NCBI RefSeq assembly: GCF_003627055.1
Contig: NZ_CP032624.1
Location: 310,001-374,000 of the forward strand
Reading direction: 5' to 3'
Length of the DNA stretch: 64,000 nt
DNA from: Gryllotalpicola protaetiae
GTDB taxonomy: Bacteria > Actinomycetota > Actinomycetes > Actinomycetales > Microbacteriaceae
Under the pieces are notes generated by a model. That model was given only the letters and a program-made list of their open reading frames with translations, had not been told where the DNA came from and searched no databases. Position 1 is the first letter of the stretch. Each line of letters starts with the position of its first letter. Positions 45,661 through 53,552 of this stretch are shown here, one piece after another. A program made the position numbers and the translations under genes.

Positions 45661-46372
45661 CGGGCGCCTCGGGGTGTGGATAACTCGGCGGCGATTTGCC
45701 CGGGTTCTCGATAGAGAACGGTGCTGGTGAAGGGTGCTTGGTGAAGGTGCTGGTGGAGAGGGGGGCTGAGCCGGGGCCTGAGCCGGGATCTGAGGTCAGC
45801 CCGTCGAGGGCCTCATGCCAGGCCTGAGAGGGGGCCTGAGCTGGGGGCTGACCGCCGGCCTGCGCGATGCCGTACAGGCGCCAGTCGAGGTCCGTCTCCA
45901 GGTCCCGGGCGTCGACCGCCGGTTGGCGTAGGACGCCCTGCACCTGGGCCTTCTCCCACGCGCTGAGTTCGGGGTGCTCCTTCTTGAGGCGGCGCAGCTC
46001 GGCGACGATCACGGCGCGGATCTTCGCCGAGACGACGGTGGCGTAGCTCTTGGCGACGGACACGGCGAGGTGGGCCTGCCACATGACCCGGTCGTGTCGG
46101 AGGAAGCCCCGGACGAGCGCCTCCTCGGTCTGCTGGTCGATGACGAGCCACCACCGGTCGGCCAGCTCCTGGGCGGCGACGAGCAGGTCGAGGGTGGTCT
46201 GCTCGGCGGTGAGGGCGGCGAGCCGCGCCGGGCGGAAGTCGACCACGCCGCACCACGAGAGGTTGGGCGCGGTGGCGATCTTGAAGTAGAGGGCCTGGGC
46301 CCCCGCGGTGAGCGTGCGGAAGTCGCTGTCGCCCCAGAGGGTGCGGTCGACGGCGGCGTAGTCCCTAGCCAT
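45650..46372 (-). CDS. Replication initiator-like winged-helix protein
   Basis: 240 residues from ATG 46372 (MARDYAAVDRTLWGDSDFRTLTAGAQALYFKI). This N-terminal winged-helix is the replisome organiser/DnaD-like form of actinophage initiators; the C-terminus is a Pro/Ser-rich linker. It probably binds the phage origin and recruits host DnaB. Confidence 0.75.
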   Translation of the reverse strand: MARDYAAVDRTLWGDSDFRTLTAGAQALYFKIATAPNLSWCGVVDFRPARLAALTAEQTTLDLLVAAQELADRWWLVIDQQTEEALVRGFLRHDRVMWQAHLAVSVAKSYATVVSAKIRAVIVAELRRLKKEHPELSAWEKAQVQGVLRQPAVDARDLETDLDWRLYGIAQAGGQPPAQAPSQAWHEALDGLTSDPGSGPGSAPLSTSTFTKHPSPAPFSIENPGKSPPSYPHPEAPDDG

Positions 46373-46784
46373 GGGCTGCCGCCATTCCGAGCTGCTGGTA
46401 GAGGAGCGCCCCGTAGAGGTCGACCATGAGCTGCATTGCGCGGCCCGAGTCGATGGGGGTGCGTCCGCCGATCCGGTCGAGCAGGTACCAGGCGCGGGCG
46501 AGGGGGTAGTAGACGGGGACCTCGAGGAGCTGCTCGAAGGGCACCCAGCGGCGGACCTTCCAGCCGCGCAGGAGGGCGGTGGCTTGCAGGTGCGCTTCGA
46601 AGGCGGCGTTGCAGTAGCGGCAGGCGGTGAGGCCCTCCCAGACGTTGACGCGATGGTCGCTGCCGCCCATGCCGACTGCCTGCCGGTGTTGGAACTCGAG
46701 CAGGTCCTGCCGGCCGCAGGCGATGCACCGCTCGCCATCGCGCTGGTAGACGAGCTTGCGGACGTTGTCGTTGGGGGCGGTCAT
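46365..46784 (-). CDS. HNH endonuclease
   Basis: 139 residues. Core CIACGR...LEFQHRQAVGMGGS...NVWEGLTACRYCNAAF (CxxC, H, N, CxxC). Resembles free-standing HNH proteins in replication modules. Overlaps both neighbours. Confidence 0.82.
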   Translation of the reverse strand: MTAPNDNVRKLVYQRDGERCIACGRQDLLEFQHRQAVGMGGSDHRVNVWEGLTACRYCNAAFEAHLQATALLRGWKVRRWVPFEQLLEVPVYYPLARAWYLLDRIGGRTPIDSGRAMQLMVDLYGALLYQQLGMAAAHG

Positions 46785-46963
46785 GCCGCCTCCCGGCTCG
46801 TGACGAGCAGAAGCTCGAGGGCACGGGCGGCCTGCTGCGGGACGACGCCGTTGCCGAGGAGCATGAGCTGCGCCTTGCGGGCTGCGGCCTGGGACCAGTC
46901 CTGCCAGATCGCCGGGTCGGTCACCCAGCCCCCATAGTCAGAGCAGATCGAGCGAAGCCTCAT
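46781..46963 (-). CDS. Short protein resembling a C5-methyltransferase C-terminus (60 aa)
   Basis: MRLRSICSDYGG...LLGNGVVPQQAARALELLL: the GNGVVPQQA box is the C-terminal motif X of DNA cytosine methyltransferases, without any catalytic motifs. Start and overlaps are good, so it is either a maintained fragment or a reduced phage gene. Confidence 0.6.
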   Translation of the reverse strand: MRLRSICSDYGGWVTDPAIWQDWSQAAARKAQLMLLGNGVVPQQAARALELLLVTSREAA

Positions 46964-47259
46964 GCGACCCTCCCGAAGAGGATCGCCTCGGCGTCGACGG
47001 CGGCCTGGAAGGCGTCGAGGATGCCAGTGCGCCCGTGGCGGCGGGCAGCGTGCTTGACGGTCCCCCGGCGGACGCGAAGCTCCTGGCAGGCGAGCAGGAT
47101 GTGCACGCCTTGGCTGAGCAGGAACTCGATCTCGTCCAGCATCTCGCGGCCCCGCAGCGGGCCCTGCTCCCGCGGTTCCGAGTCGGGCCAGAGGAAGCCG
47201 CCCCAGGTGTGGCGGCGCCGCCAGTCGGCGAGGACCACAACCCACTCGTCGTCGCTCAT
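46960..47259 (-). CDS. Hypothetical phage protein (99 aa)
   Basis: MSDDEWVVVLADWRRRHTWGGFLWPD, then LDEIEFLLSQGVHILLACQELRVRRGTVKHAAR, which has a helix-turn-helix-like pattern. Coupled to the Dam gene by 4 nt. No firm family. Confidence 0.6.
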   Translation of the reverse strand: MSDDEWVVVLADWRRRHTWGGFLWPDSEPREQGPLRGREMLDEIEFLLSQGVHILLACQELRVRRGTVKHAARRHGRTGILDAFQAAVDAEAILFGRVA

Positions 47260-48320
47260 GCCCGCTCCTGGACGCTGTCGAAATCGAAGAGGGCGTTGGA
47301 CGGGTCGAGGCACGCCGGTGAGAGCCAGAGCCGCTCGCGCTTCCCGGCTCGTGGGTCGTTGTTGTACCCGGCGCCGGAGCCCGACTTGCCGGCCTCTACG
47401 CGCCAGCCGTGCTCGAGTAGCTCGTCGTGCTCGTCACCGAAGCCGCAGAGGACGACGCGGTAACCGTGGGCGTTCTCGATGCACCAGGCCCGTACCTGGG
47501 CGGAGATCGAGTTGGCGTCGTCATCGCGGTTCGTCACCGCGTAGACGTCGCCGCTGGTGGCGTAGGGCGGGTCGAAGAAGATCCCGATGGAGCCGGGCCC
47601 GGCGGTCGCGCGGAGGGCCGCCGGGGTCATGATGCGGTCCCAGGAGCCGCAGGTGATGCGGGTGTCGCTCAGCCGCTCGGAGAGGGCGAGGAGCCACCGG
47701 CGGCGACCGTCGATGTCGGCGCCGCGCTCGGAGAAGATCCCGCGGCCGGCCTGTCCGATGGAGGGCAGCTGACGGACCGCACCGGAGTTGAGGCCCTGCC
47801 CTGCGCTGGAAAGATGCGGCATCTGCCGGACGGCCCCGTCGACCCGCTCGGCTTCGAGGCGCGAGTCGACCAGGCGCCCTTCCCTCACGTACCAGGGCCC
47901 CGGGCCGAACGGGTCGCCGATGCCGCAGTTGATGGCGTAGACCCAGAAGCCGGCGGCCTTGGCGTCGAAGTGGTCGGGGGCGCCCTCGAGCCAGGAGACG
48001 AGGTCCTGCTGGCGGCGCTCCTGCAGCCAAGCGAGGCGGGCGTGGTATTCGGCCTCCATCACGGGGGCGAGCGTCCAACGCAGTACGTCCTCGGGGTCGT
48101 ACTTCACCGCGCGCCAGAAGTTGACGAGCCAGCCGTCGAGATCATTCAGGGTCTCGACGCGGCGCCCGCTCACCGCGGGCCTGGCGAGGAGGACGGCGGC
48201 GGAGCCGGCGAACGGCTCCACGTAGCCGCCGACGTCGCCGAGCGCGCGCCAGACCGCCTCGGCTGCGCGCCTTTTCCCGCCGAAGTAGATGAACGGGGCG
48301 CTGAGCTGCTCGTCGGCCAT
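47256..48320 (-). CDS. DNA adenine methyltransferase (Dam/D12 type)
   Basis: 354 residues. Motif I FIYFGGKRRAAEAV...YVEPFAGSAAVLL, motif IV FFDPPYATSGD. N6-adenine class alpha. Target recognition segment is between them. Probably protects phage DNA against host restriction, such as the type III and DUF4391 systems of this island. Confidence 0.9.
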   Translation of the reverse strand: MADEQLSAPFIYFGGKRRAAEAVWRALGDVGGYVEPFAGSAAVLLARPAVSGRRVETLNDLDGWLVNFWRAVKYDPEDVLRWTLAPVMEAEYHARLAWLQERRQQDLVSWLEGAPDHFDAKAAGFWVYAINCGIGDPFGPGPWYVREGRLVDSRLEAERVDGAVRQMPHLSSAGQGLNSGAVRQLPSIGQAGRGIFSERGADIDGRRRWLLALSERLSDTRITCGSWDRIMTPAALRATAGPGSIGIFFDPPYATSGDVYAVTNRDDDANSISAQVRAWCIENAHGYRVVLCGFGDEHDELLEHGWRVEAGKSGSGAGYNNDPRAGKRERLWLSPACLDPSNALFDFDSVQERA

Positions 48321-48322
48321 GG

Positions 48323-49183
48323 CTACGGGCGCCCGCGGTAGATGTTCTGGGTGAGGCCCTCGTAGTCCGGCATGCCGGGCACGTCGTGGCGGCCTTCGCG
48401 GATGGCGGTGACTACGTCCTCGAAGGCGCCGTCGAGGATCTCCTGAGGGCGGTCGATCACGATGCCGAGCGAGAGGGCGCTTCCGCGGAGCCGGTAACGC
48501 AGGCGCGCGGGGACGCGGTAGGCGGGTCCGTCGACGTAGGGGCGTAGAACGAGTGTGATCTCGCTCGGGATGTCGAGGTTGCCCCTCTGGCCTGCCTTCG
48601 CGGTGACCGTCTCCTTGTACTCGAGCCGGGTCTGCCCGGAGTCGAGGCGGGTGCCGGACTCGAAGTCGACGTTGGTCTTGGCCTGGAACGTCTGGGCGAT
48701 TTCGAGGAGGCGGGCGCTGGGCGGCTCCTCGACGTCGGCGGCGTGCTCCTCGATGAAGTCCGCGAAGGCGACCTGCATCTGGAGCTGCCGGTCGAAGGCG
48801 GCCCAGGCATCCCAGGCCTTGGTCGTGCGCAGCTTGAGGCGGATGACATGCCGTTCCCAGCCCTCGTCCTTGCGGTTCCCGGCGGGGGCGTCCACGATGC
48901 CGACGACCTCGGCCGATTCGCTGTCGACCCAGATCTCGCTCGCCTGATTGGCGTGCTTTGCCATGTACGCGACGAACGAGCGGGCGTCGCGGACGGTGCG
49001 GCTGTACTGCCCCCAGCGCGGATGCTCGGCGTAGGCGTCGGTGTCGATGATCTCGGTGCCGTCCGTGCCGGCGACGGCATAGATCGCCCCGGCGGCGACC
49101 TCTATCGGCGCGGCGCCTTCGAGGGCGAGTGCCGCCCCGACGCCGGCCTCGGACGTGCCGGCGTTCTCGATGCTCTTGATCAC
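48323..49183 (-). CDS. DUF2303 family phage protein
   Basis: 286 residues. DARSFVAYMAKHANQASEIWVDSESAEVVGIVDAP and FADFIEEHAADVEEPPSARLLEIAQTFQAKTNVDFESG match DUF2303, common near RecT/exonuclease genes. Function unknown; link to recombination is inferred from neighbours. Confidence 0.85.
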   Translation of the reverse strand: MIKSIENAGTSEAGVGAALALEGAAPIEVAAGAIYAVAGTDGTEIIDTDAYAEHPRWGQYSRTVRDARSFVAYMAKHANQASEIWVDSESAEVVGIVDAPAGNRKDEGWERHVIRLKLRTTKAWDAWAAFDRQLQMQVAFADFIEEHAADVEEPPSARLLEIAQTFQAKTNVDFESGTRLDSGQTRLEYKETVTAKAGQRGNLDIPSEITLVLRPYVDGPAYRVPARLRYRLRGSALSLGIVIDRPQEILDGAFEDVVTAIREGRHDVPGMPDYEGLTQNIYRGRP

Positions 49184-49569
49184 TTGTCGATCTCCTTGAT
49201 CTCGCCGGTGATGGGGTTGGCGGGGGGCAGGTCGCGGATGTCCTCGTCCTCGAAGAGCGGCATGGCGGACGGGTCGCGGCGGGAGAGGGTGTGGTCGGTG
49301 TCGACGTAGGCGATGGACGCGTCGCGGGTCCGGGTGGGCCGCTTGGCCTTGATCTCGTCGTTGACCATGAGCGCGGTGCCTGCGCCGTCGAGGGGCTTGA
49401 GGACGACGGTGAGGGTCAGGGTTCCGGCCTTGCCGGTGTCCTCGACGGCGGCGACGAGCTTGGTGAGTTCCTCGTGTAGCTCCCGGTCGGTGCCGGGGCG
49501 GGTGGAGGCGAGGAAGGCGGCGAAGCTGCCGGGCCTGGCGGCCTCGGACTTCGCGTCGTGATGGGGCAT
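49180..49569 (-). CDS. Hypothetical phage protein preceding DUF2303 (129 aa)
   Basis: Start ATG 49569 after gaaggag. ELTKLVAAVEDTGKAGTLTLTVVLKPLDGAGTALMVNDEIKAK is the usual companion of DUF2303 genes in actinophages. 4-nt overlap with it. Function unknown. Confidence 0.7.
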   Translation of the reverse strand: MPHHDAKSEAARPGSFAAFLASTRPGTDRELHEELTKLVAAVEDTGKAGTLTLTVVLKPLDGAGTALMVNDEIKAKRPTRTRDASIAYVDTDHTLSRRDPSAMPLFEDEDIRDLPPANPITGEIKEIDK

Positions 49570-49582
49570 GGTGCTCCTTCCG

Positions 49583-49843
49583 TTAGATGGGCTCGCCTGC
49601 TTGGGAGCGGGCGAGTTGCTGTTCGAGTTGGACGGCGATGCCGCGTGCCCGCTCGAGGTCGTCAAGTAGCTCGGAGATGTTGATGTCGGACCAGTCGGGC
49701 CGCTCGAGACCGGTCATGGCCTTGTCGACTGCGGCCACGAGATCGGCGGCGCCGTACCGGCGCTCAGGTCGCGCGGCGAGAAGCGCGCGGCCTCGTCGCA
49801 GGTACTGGACGGTCTCGGCGATGCCGTGGAGTCGCTGGCTCAT
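49583..49843 (-). CDS. Hypothetical helical phage protein (86 aa)
   Basis: Entirely helical (ETVQYLRRGRALLAARPERRYGAADLVAAVDKAM; DDLERARGIAVQLEQQLARSQ). No family recognised. Overlaps the upstream gene by 4 nt. Confidence 0.6.
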   Translation of the reverse strand: MSQRLHGIAETVQYLRRGRALLAARPERRYGAADLVAAVDKAMTGLERPDWSDINISELLDDLERARGIAVQLEQQLARSQAGEPI

Positions 49844-50328
49844 GCGCGTGCCGCCCCGGATAGCTGGTAGGTCAGCTCGACCTGCTTCGACTGCGTCTGC
49901 ACTGCCGAGGTGCGGTCGCGGACGAGCGCGGCGAGGTCCCGGGCGTATTGGTAGGCGACCTCGGCGTTGTCGACCGTCTCGGTGGCGTTGAGGGTCGCCA
50001 GCTCGGTCTCGGCCTTGCGGCTTTCTACGTCGCGCCCCTTGGCCTCGCGCAGCGCGAGGGCGCGGGCGCGGGCGAGCGTCCTCTTGGCGGTGCGGCGAGT
50101 GCGGTCGGCCTCACGGACGATGCGCACGTTCTGGGCGGCCAGATGCCCGAGCATCTCGAGGTCGTAGATGATCGAGTCGGGGGTCTTGATCAGCCCCGGG
50201 GCGGGCGGCTCATCGGGAGCCACCCGCCGTGCGACGTACTCGCACCAGGCCGTGACCCGCTCGGGGTCAACCAGATCCGGCCCGCCGAGATCATCAAGGA
50301 CTTCGCCGGTCCTTTCGTCAGTCCGCAT
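49840..50328 (-). CDS. Hypothetical phage protein with long coiled coil (162 aa)
   Basis: ATG 50328. Long charged helix (ADRTRRTAKRTLARARALALREAKGRDVESRKAETELATL). The pattern is common beside RecT in actinophages. Overlaps RecT stop by 11 nt. Function unknown. Confidence 0.65.
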   Translation of the reverse strand: MRTDERTGEVLDDLGGPDLVDPERVTAWCEYVARRVAPDEPPAPGLIKTPDSIIYDLEMLGHLAAQNVRIVREADRTRRTAKRTLARARALALREAKGRDVESRKAETELATLNATETVDNAEVAYQYARDLAALVRDRTSAVQTQSKQVELTYQLSGAARA

Positions 50329-51025
50329 CGCCGGTCTCCACCCACTCCAGCTCGGGTGCCTCGGGCTGCGGGGCAGCAACGGGCGCTGGCTCCTCCTCCG
50401 GGGGCAGCTCGGGCTCGTCGGCGGCAACGCGGGCGGGCAGCGCTGCCCGGCGCGCCGTGCGCTTGGGTGCCGCCTTCGGCTCATCGGCGGTAGCTGCCCC
50501 GAGATCCATCAGCTCCTCCGCGGTGTACTCGAGGCCGAGGACGAGATCGGAGGCGATGAGGCGGACCAGCTCGCTGGTGGCGCGGGCCAGGAGCATCGCG
50601 GTGGGCTGCTTCTTCCAGTTGTCCTTGCCGATCAGCTCGGCCTGCCTGGCGCGGTCCATGGTCCAGGTCGAGCGCTCGACCTTGTCGATGCCTTTGCGGC
50701 GGCCGGCGACGACCGCGCGGGTCGCCGTCGACTCCTCGGTCCAGATCTCGTGCCCGCGGGCCTGCACGAGGGCACGCAGGGCGATGGCGCGGATGGCGGG
50801 GGTGCCGTTGATGATGTCGATGGCACGGAGCGCCGCCATGGGCTTGAGGCCAATCTCCTGGCCAGTGAGGATCGCCGCGGTTGCCTCGTCGGAGCGCCCC
50901 TGAAAGGAGCGCGGCACGAAGCTCGTGGTGACGAGCTTCTGCGCGGCACCGTAGATGAGGGAGAAGTCCCGGGCCCAGCGCTCGAGGTCCCCCTGGGGCT
51001 CGAGGACGGCCAGCTCAGCGCTCAT
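50318..51025 (-). CDS. RecT-like single-strand annealing protein
   Basis: 235 residues. FSLIYGAAQKLVTTSFVPRSFQGRSDEATAAILTGQEIGLKPMAALRAIDIINGTPAI is the conserved RecT core; Ala/Pro/Glu-rich tail after residue 180. With the exonuclease gene upstream (4-nt overlap) it forms a phage recombination pair. Confidence 0.88.
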   Translation of the reverse strand: MSAELAVLEPQGDLERWARDFSLIYGAAQKLVTTSFVPRSFQGRSDEATAAILTGQEIGLKPMAALRAIDIINGTPAIRAIALRALVQARGHEIWTEESTATRAVVAGRRKGIDKVERSTWTMDRARQAELIGKDNWKKQPTAMLLARATSELVRLIASDLVLGLEYTAEELMDLGAATADEPKAAPKRTARRAALPARVAADEPELPPEEEPAPVAAPQPEAPELEWVETGDAD

Positions 51026-51852
51026 GCGGCGGCCTCCGAGAAGAAGAACTCCTCGCCCTTGTAGGCGTCGAGGGGGTACCGGCCGTCCGGGGTCTTGATG
51101 CCAGTGCGGCGGGCGACCGTGGCGGCGTACTGGAAGGTGCGGTACGCCTCCTGGCTCGTCGCCATCGGGTAGATGCTGAAGCCGTCCGCGCGCAGCCAGA
51201 TCGCCCAGTGGTCGGTGATCTTGAGCCCTGCCATCTCGTGGTCTGCGCCGTCCGGGCCGACGTAGTAGTCGGCGTTCGCGTAGGCGGCGAGCTGCAGGGC
51301 GACCTCGGGGTAGATGCCGGAGCGGTTGGTCTTCCAGTCGCCGAGGATGACGCGGCCTGGCAGCAGGTCGCTGGTGAAGACCATGTCGAGGGTGCCCGCG
51401 TATAGGGCGCGCCGGTGCCAGACGCTGGTCTCGGTGAGGATGGGGCGGATTTTTCCCGTGTCGAGGAAGCGCACGCAGGACTCGACGTGCCCTGCGAGTT
51501 CCTCGGGCACCGGCACCTCCTCGCCGGCGATGAGCTTCTCCGCGAGGGCGTGCACCTCGGTGCCGCGCCCGGCGGCGGCGTCCCGGTCGGCGTCCTTGGC
51601 GCCCTTCAGCACCTTGAGTCGCGCGGACGGGGCCAGCAGGGCGAGGTCCTCCCAGTTGTCGACGGCGTACTCGGCGGTGACGTTGCCCGCCCAGTTGACG
51701 AGTGCGGGCTTCGGGATGCCGTTGCTGAGCAGGGTGGTGACGCCGTCGAGCTTCACCTCAGTGCCGTCGTCGCGGCGCAGGTAGTAGGCGTGGTTCTTGC
51801 CGAAGTTGCGGCGGCGCAGCGGGGAAGGCGGCGCCTGGGTCTCGATGGTCAT
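51022..51852 (-). CDS. PD-(D/E)xK exonuclease, RecE/Cas4-like
   Basis: 276 residues. Motifs: AGRGTEVHALAEKLI, LYAGTLDMVF, VILGDWKTNRSG (D...xK core) and PEVALQLAAYANA (Q box). It would resect double-strand ends to feed the RecT-like partner. Overlaps both neighbours by 4 nt. Confidence 0.88.
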   Translation of the reverse strand: MTIETQAPPSPLRRRNFGKNHAYYLRRDDGTEVKLDGVTTLLSNGIPKPALVNWAGNVTAEYAVDNWEDLALLAPSARLKVLKGAKDADRDAAAGRGTEVHALAEKLIAGEEVPVPEELAGHVESCVRFLDTGKIRPILTETSVWHRRALYAGTLDMVFTSDLLPGRVILGDWKTNRSGIYPEVALQLAAYANADYYVGPDGADHEMAGLKITDHWAIWLRADGFSIYPMATSQEAYRTFQYAATVARRTGIKTPDGRYPLDAYKGEEFFFSEAAA

Positions 51853-52388
51853 GCGGCCTCCTCGGGCCAGTGGATATTGCGGTAGGCGGCGGTCTGGGCT
51901 CTATCGAGGCCCCCGTCGCGGGCGGCGCCGAGCCAGCGGGATCCGGCGCAGGCGAGGGCGAGGGCGTCGGCTTGGTTGTCGTCGCGGACGTTGAGGACGG
52001 GGAAGCGCTCCCGCATGGTGCGCAGTACCGTGCGCTTGTCGGCGCTCCCGTCACCGGTCGCGTACTTCGCCCGGGTCCTCGGCGCGACAATGACGACCTC
52101 GAGGCCGCGACCGCGCAGCTGGTCGAGGAGCATCCAGTAGAGGCCGGCGCGCTCGAAGCGCGCGCCGTGCTGTGAGCCATAGGACGGCCCCTCGATGACG
52201 ACGAGCGCGGTGTCCTCGGGCACCAGCGCGAGGATGCGCTCGAGGGCAAGGTGCACGCGGCCGGCGGTCGCGGCGGGTCCGCCGAGGACGGGCCGGGTCT
52301 TGACGGTTGCGAGCCCGAAGCTGGTGCCGCGGATAGCGGCGAGTCCCGTGGCGCGCAGGGACGGGTCAATGCCGATCACCGTGCGCAC
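51849..52388 (-). CDS. RuvC-like Holliday junction resolvase
   Basis: 179 residues from GTG 52388 after gaggtgg. VIGIDPSLRATGLA (first catalytic Asp), VIEGPSYGSQ (Glu), and DDNQADALALA (Asp pair) give the RNase H-fold active site. Works with annealase/exonuclease in phage recombination. Confidence 0.88.
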   Translation of the reverse strand: MRTVIGIDPSLRATGLAAIRGTSFGLATVKTRPVLGGPAATAGRVHLALERILALVPEDTALVVIEGPSYGSQHGARFERAGLYWMLLDQLRGRGLEVVIVAPRTRAKYATGDGSADKRTVLRTMRERFPVLNVRDDNQADALALACAGSRWLGAARDGGLDRAQTAAYRNIHWPEEAA

Positions 52389-52467
52389 GGCGCCACCTCG
52401 GGGCCACGACACGCCCGGGCCGAAACTTTCGACATATTCGCAGGTCCCCTCTTGTGGGGACCGGCGC

Positions 52468-52686
52468 CTAGGCGGCGTCGGTCCCAGTCGAGTGCTGCGC
52501 GACGCCGGGCTCGCGCTCGAGCCGGCCGCGCATCCATGCGTCGAGGTCGTCCTGGTAGAAGACGACGAGGCCGCCGTGCCGGTAGCTGGTCGGGCCGAGC
52601 CGGCGATAGCGCAGGTACTTCAGCGTGTTATAGGCGATGCCGCAGTACCGCGCGGCATCGCGCATGCGCAGGGCGGGGCCGATCAT
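52468..52686 (-). CDS. Helix-turn-helix protein, excisionase/Cro-region type (72 aa)
   Basis: MRDAARYCGIAYNTLKYLRYRRLGPTSYRHGGLVVFYQDDLDAWM is a MerR-like winged helix of the excisionase group. Second gene of the early leftward operon; good candidate for phage excisionase. Confidence 0.75.
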   Translation of the reverse strand: MIGPALRMRDAARYCGIAYNTLKYLRYRRLGPTSYRHGGLVVFYQDDLDAWMRGRLEREPGVAQHSTGTDAA

Positions 52687-52916
52687 GGTGCCGTCTCCCG
52701 CGTGCCGATGAGGACCTCGACGTCTACGCCGAGCCAGGCGGCGAGCAAGTCGAGCTGTTGCAGGTCATATGGCCTTTGGCCGTGGAAAAGGCGGTATGCG
52801 GTCGGGCGCGCCAGGTGCAGCACGCCCATCATCTCCGTGACTTTGAGGTTGGCCCGCGCCATCTCAGCGCGTACCCTCGCGGCCACTTCTACCCAATGTG
52901 GTGCGTCGGATGCCAT
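52683..52916 (-). CDS. Cro-like helix-turn-helix regulator (77 aa)
   Basis: RAEMARANLKVTEMMGVLHLARPTAYRLFHGQRPYDLQQLDLLAAWLGVDVE is a Cro/C1-type HTH. First gene of the lytic (minus) transcript, divergent from the repressor at 53,024. Internal ATG preferred over an upstream GTG at 52988. Confidence 0.8.
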   Translation of the reverse strand: MASDAPHWVEVAARVRAEMARANLKVTEMMGVLHLARPTAYRLFHGQRPYDLQQLDLLAAWLGVDVEVLIGTRETAP

Positions 52917-53023
52917 GCTTTGATTACTAGTCCTCACAAAGAGGTACGTGCAATCTTTCTGTGTGCTACTGTCACATTTTGAGTACACCTATCCCTTTGA
53001 AGCCAGGTGGGTACCCTGAATGC
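52917..53023. promoter_or_regulatory. Divergent promoter/operator region of the lysis-lysogeny switch
   Basis: 107 bp between the Cro-like and repressor starts, clearly more AT-rich than its surroundings. On the minus strand TTGCAC and TAGTAA are about 17-18 bp apart, a plausible early promoter close to the start. The imperfect dyad TGTGTGCTACTGTCACA and repeated GAGGTACGTG/GAGTACACC elements are candidate operators. Confidence 0.65.
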
Positions 53024-53458
53024 ATGCCGCCGCAGTCGACCACGCACAAAGAGCCCCTGACGGGCCTCGCACGTCAGGTGGCCGACTTCACAACGCAGGA
53101 GCTAGAGCGCCGTGGAGTCCCCCGCGAGGCGCTCCGCGCCGCCCTCGGGCGGTCGCGGAACTATATGGTCCACCATCTGGGGGAACGTCCCACCATGAGC
53201 TTCGACCTCGGAGAGGTCGAAATGATCGCCGAGTTCTTCGGCTGGGAGCCGATCGAGTTCCTCCTGCGCTGCGTGAATCCGTTGGCAGCCTTCTTCCCGA
53301 AGCGGCTCGCCCCGGTCTACGAGGTGCGCACGGTGGGGACACACAGCATCGTCTCGATCGTCAGATCGGATGTGCCGTTCATACAAGCGGCGATGAAGTT
53401 CGACGCCGCAACCGCACTCGTGAGCGTGCCCCGCGACGAGTCCGCCGTAGCGGAGTAG
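53024..53458 (+). CDS. Immunity repressor-like XRE protein
   Basis: 144 residues from ATG 53024. VADFTTQELERRGVPREALRAALGRSRNYMVHHLGERPTMSFDLGEVEMIAEFFG is an XRE-type HTH; the C-terminal half (RTVGTHSIVSIVR) may dimerise. No LexA-type protease motif, so induction mode is unclear. Divergent from the Cro-like gene. Confidence 0.8.
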   Translation: MPPQSTTHKEPLTGLARQVADFTTQELERRGVPREALRAALGRSRNYMVHHLGERPTMSFDLGEVEMIAEFFGWEPIEFLLRCVNPLAAFFPKRLAPVYEVRTVGTHSIVSIVRSDVPFIQAAMKFDAATALVSVPRDESAVAE

Positions 53459-53482
53459 CCCGCCCTCAAACGCTTCACCCTG

Positions 53483-53511
53483 GCCCCCGCCTGCCCGCGG
53501 GGGCTTTTCTT
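53483..53511 (+). terminator. Terminator of the repressor transcript
   Basis: GCCCCCGCctgcCCGCGGGGGC followed by TTTTCTT, 25 bp past the repressor stop. Confidence 0.88.
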
Positions 53512-53552
53512 GTGCATCGCACCACCACCCTGCCCCAAAGAAGGAGGCCTCA

